Below the pieces are notes generated by a model that was not told where the DNA came from, made no database searches, and was given only the letters and a program-made list of their open reading frames with translations. From the NCBI GenBank assembly GCA_943914835.1, contig CALUDO010000003.1, positions 43,578 through 107,577 of the forward strand: 64,000 bases of DNA. Direction: 5' to 3'. Both the position numbers and the translations under genes were made by a program. Source of the DNA: an uncultured Eremococcus sp. (GTDB taxonomy: Bacteria; Bacillota; Bacilli; Lactobacillales; Aerococcaceae). This document shows, piece after piece, positions 62,065 through 64,000 of the stretch (the first letter of the stretch is position 1; each line of letters opens with the position of its first letter).

Positions 62065-62670
62065 CTAACCAAAAATCAATTTAAAAATATAGGAAATCGC
62101 TTCGGCAGAGAAAAAGGTGAAGATAAAGAGGGAAATCGGGCGGTAAATCAACACTAGGCGATAGAATTCCTTAAAGGTTAAAGAAGACATCCCCGAAATC
62201 ATGCAAAAAACATCATCCGGGAAGACAGGGGCAAAGAATCCAATTCGAAGCAATTTCTTAAAACTATCGCCTTCATTCATTTTGCCTATATATTTATCAT
62301 AATCATCGTCAGACACAAAGGCCTTAACGAAACTCTCACCAAATCGTCGGCCCAGTTGAAAATTTATGGCAGATCCAATAAGCATACCGGTACAATTAAA
62401 GACAAAGCCCCAGGCGTGCCCAAAAATAAGAACACCAATAACATTCGTCAAACCCAGGGGGATTATGGGATATATAATCTGGGAAATCTGTACAAGTATA
62501 AAGAGGACAGGCGCAAACCAACCTAAATTCTCTAAGAGAATATGAAAACCGCCACCTGGCTTAAAGTAATCTGAACGTCCAATATAAATAGAACCAAGGA
62601 TGGTAAGTATAATACCAATTACTGTTGTCACTCGAATGATCTGACGTTTCTTCTCTATACTTAAGTTCAT
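62065..62670 (-). CDS. TVP38/TMEM64-family (SNARE-associated) membrane protein
   Basis: 201 residues with about five hydrophobic segments. The conserved region GHAWGFVFNCTGMLIGSAINFQLGRRFGE (quoted as GMLIGSAINFQLGRRFG) is followed by FAPVFPDDVFCMISGMS, typical of the SNARE-associated/DedA-like group, some of which act as lipid scramblases or transporters. The start at 62670 follows GGGAGGGG; earlier in-frame ATG lacks a site. Upstream of yidD. Confidence 0.88.
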   Translation of the reverse strand: MNLSIEKKRQIIRVTTVIGIILTILGSIYIGRSDYFKPGGGFHILLENLGWFAPVLFILVQISQIIYPIIPLGLTNVIGVLIFGHAWGFVFNCTGMLIGSAINFQLGRRFGESFVKAFVSDDDYDKYIGKMNEGDSFKKLLRIGFFAPVFPDDVFCMISGMSSLTFKEFYRLVLIYRPISLFIFTFFSAEAISYIFKLIFG

Positions 62671-62794
62671 GAGCCCCTCCCTTATCAATCATAAATTGAC
62701 AAATCCATCTATCATGTTACCATTATCTGCATAAAGTGTCTTAACTTATATAGACTGTAGTATTAATATAACCGATATTGAAAGGATAAACCAC

Positions 62795-63880
62795 ATGAAG
62801 AGTCAAAGAATTCAAGAACTCAGCCAAGAAATGCGACAAAAAGAAATCGATCACCAACTTATTTCTGATCCAGCTTCCATCCACTACCTCATCGGCTACA
62901 AAACTGACCCTGGAGAACGTCTTCTAGTCTTACTTGTTGACCAAAGGGGTTCTGCTCGACTTTACCTCAACCGACTATTTCCACCTTATCAGTCTGAAAA
63001 TGACCTAGTGACTGTCGTTGAATATGGAGATGGAGAAAACATCATACAAACGTTAGCTCAAAGTCTAGATGGCACTAGAGTCGGTATTGATAAAACTTGG
63101 CCCAGCCATTTCCTACTAGAACTGATGGACGCAAAAGATGACTTAGTTCCCCTTAACCAATCAAAACTAGTGGATGATATGAGGGCCATCAAGAGCCCCG
63201 AGGAAATCAAAGTGATGGAAGAAGCCTCTCGTCTAAATGATCAAGCTTGCGCACTTCTAATATCCAAATTAAATGAGGGACTCAAAGAATCTGACATGGT
63301 TCATTTGTTAAAGGACTTCTACAAGCAAACCGGCCATAGTGGTGTATCCTTCGAACCGATTGTTGCCTATGGCCCCAATGGAGCTGATCCTCACCACCAA
63401 ACGGATGATTCGACCCCTCAAATTGGAGATAGCGTGGTCATTGATATTGGTGGTTCCTATCAGGGTTATGCTTCAGATATGACCCGAACGGTCTTCTACG
63501 GCCAAGCCAGTGAGGAAGCCCAAAAGGTCTACCAAACAGTTCTTCGCGCACAGTTAGCAGCCATTAATACAGTGAAACCTGGAATTCCAATCAAGGAAAT
63601 CGATTTAGCCGCACGTTCAGTCATTGATGATGCAGGCTACGGGGATTACTTTACCCATCGAACTGGTCACTTTATTGGTCAAGAAGCTCATGAAGCCGGA
63701 GATGTCAGCCAATACAACGAAGCGCTCACCCAGGTCGGACAAATCTTCTCAATTGAACCAGGTATCTATCTGCCGAGCAAATTCGGCGTTCGCATTGAAG
63801 ACCTTATCCTAGTCACTGAAGATGGCCACCAGATACTAAACCAAATTAGTAAAGACCTAATCATTATCGAACCTAAATAA
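62795..63880 (+). CDS. Xaa-Pro peptidase (M24 family)
   Basis: 361 residues: N-terminal creatinase-type domain (1-130) and the C-terminal pita-bread metallopeptidase. Metal ligands are visible: Asp in VVIDIGGSYQG, Asp in YASDMTRT, His in THRTGHFIG, Glu in FSIEPGIY and Glu in GVRIEDL. It cleaves Xaa-Pro bonds in small peptides (aminopeptidase P or prolidase; the sequence does not settle which). Plus-strand single gene, GAAAGGA before the ATG. Confidence 0.92.
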   Translation: MKSQRIQELSQEMRQKEIDHQLISDPASIHYLIGYKTDPGERLLVLLVDQRGSARLYLNRLFPPYQSENDLVTVVEYGDGENIIQTLAQSLDGTRVGIDKTWPSHFLLELMDAKDDLVPLNQSKLVDDMRAIKSPEEIKVMEEASRLNDQACALLISKLNEGLKESDMVHLLKDFYKQTGHSGVSFEPIVAYGPNGADPHHQTDDSTPQIGDSVVIDIGGSYQGYASDMTRTVFYGQASEEAQKVYQTVLRAQLAAINTVKPGIPIKEIDLAARSVIDDAGYGDYFTHRTGHFIGQEAHEAGDVSQYNEALTQVGQIFSIEPGIYLPSKFGVRIEDLILVTEDGHQILNQISKDLIIIEPK

Positions 63881-63881
63881 T

Positions 63882-63918
63882 AAAAAGAGCAGCTCTCAAA
63901 GGAGCTGCTCTTCTTATT
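63882..63918. terminator. Bidirectional terminator
   Basis: AGAGCAGCTC-type stem pairing with GAGCTGCTCT, flanked by A and T tracts; shared by the peptidase gene and the tRNA. Confidence 0.93.
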
Positions 63919-63926
63919 TATATCAA

Positions 63927-64000
63927 TACACCCTACAGGAGTTGAACCTGTAACCTTTTGATTCGTAGTCAAACACTCTATCCAATTGAGCTAAGGGTGC
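63927..64000 (-). tRNA. tRNA-Arg (anticodon ACG)
   Basis: A full cloverleaf of 74 nt without CCA: 7-bp acceptor stem (first pair G-U), D stem, anticodon stem TTTGA/TCAAA with loop CTACGAA (anticodon ACG), 5-nt variable loop, T stem ACAGG/CCTGT with TTCAACT loop, discriminator A. The 5' base is the last base of the window. The next bases are TTG, so CCA is not encoded and must be added. Confidence 0.95.

Noticed and set aside
1..64000. CRISPR arrays, insertion sequences, prophage, -24/-12 sigma-54 promoters
   Set aside because: I looked for direct repeats with spacers, transposases, phage genes and TGGCAC-N5-TTGC sites and saw none.

Overview
This 64 kb window looks like chromosomal core sequence from a low-GC Gram-positive bacterium of the order Lactobacillales. 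The signs are strong AGGAGG ribosome binding sites, the hprK-lgt-gpsA, purR-glmU-prs, cdaA-cdaR-glmM and comFA-comFC-hpf-secA-prfB-ftsE-ftsX blocks, an AdcC-type zinc ATPase and a PyrR attenuator. An Aerococcaceae- or Carnobacteriaceae-like host is my guess; the sequence alone does not settle it. Almost every gene lies on the minus strand, as expected for one replichore. I see no insertion sequence, prophage, CRISPR array or rRNA gene. A tRNA-Arg gene ends the window.

Layout from left to right: gpsA (partial), lgt and hprK; the uvrA-yvlB-yvlC group; an exported fumarate-reductase-type flavoprotein; a complete phosphate regulon (phoP-phoR, pstC-pstA-pstB-phoU, then pstS from its own promoter); ftsE-ftsX; prfB with its programmed frameshift; secA, hpf and the comF competence genes; a DegV protein and a YigZ protein; an exported protein of unknown function; an orphan exopolysaccharide-priming sugar transferase; purR-glmU-prs; an adcC-adcB zinc importer; a GTPase and a zinc metallopeptidase; a PyrR-controlled uracil permease; an ABC importer with two tandem binding proteins behind a long attenuator; ilvE; a MarR-controlled heterodimeric ABC multidrug exporter; a small lipoprotein; a divergent sigma-54 gene; cardiolipin synthase; a TIM-barrel protein, an ArsR regulator, a CPBP membrane protein and a HAD phosphatase; nagB and an AraC regulator; rlmA; the cdaA-cdaR-glmM operon; yidD; a TVP38 protein; and an Xaa-Pro peptidase.

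Two items stand out. First, the RNA leader of the ABC importer at 41165-41430 encodes an 18-residue peptide ending FYYGYFR. It is followed by seven segments that pair only with their neighbours (A:B, B:C, C:D, D:E, E:F, F:G), and the last pair is an intrinsic terminator. It reads as a ribosome-controlled attenuator with an unusually long relay, and predicts induction when tyrosine or phenylalanine is scarce. Second, the pstS product has its two halves in swapped order, joined by a Glu/Ser/Thr-rich repeat: a circularly permuted phosphate-binding protein. PhoP-box arrays with exact 11-bp spacing sit upstream of both pstC and pstS.

Secondary points: several exported binding proteins lack a lipobox cysteine although lgt is present (one has Trp exactly where Cys is expected), the sigma-54 factor has lost most of its RpoN box, and the secreted flavoprotein keeps all reductase catalytic residues without an attached electron-carrier domain.
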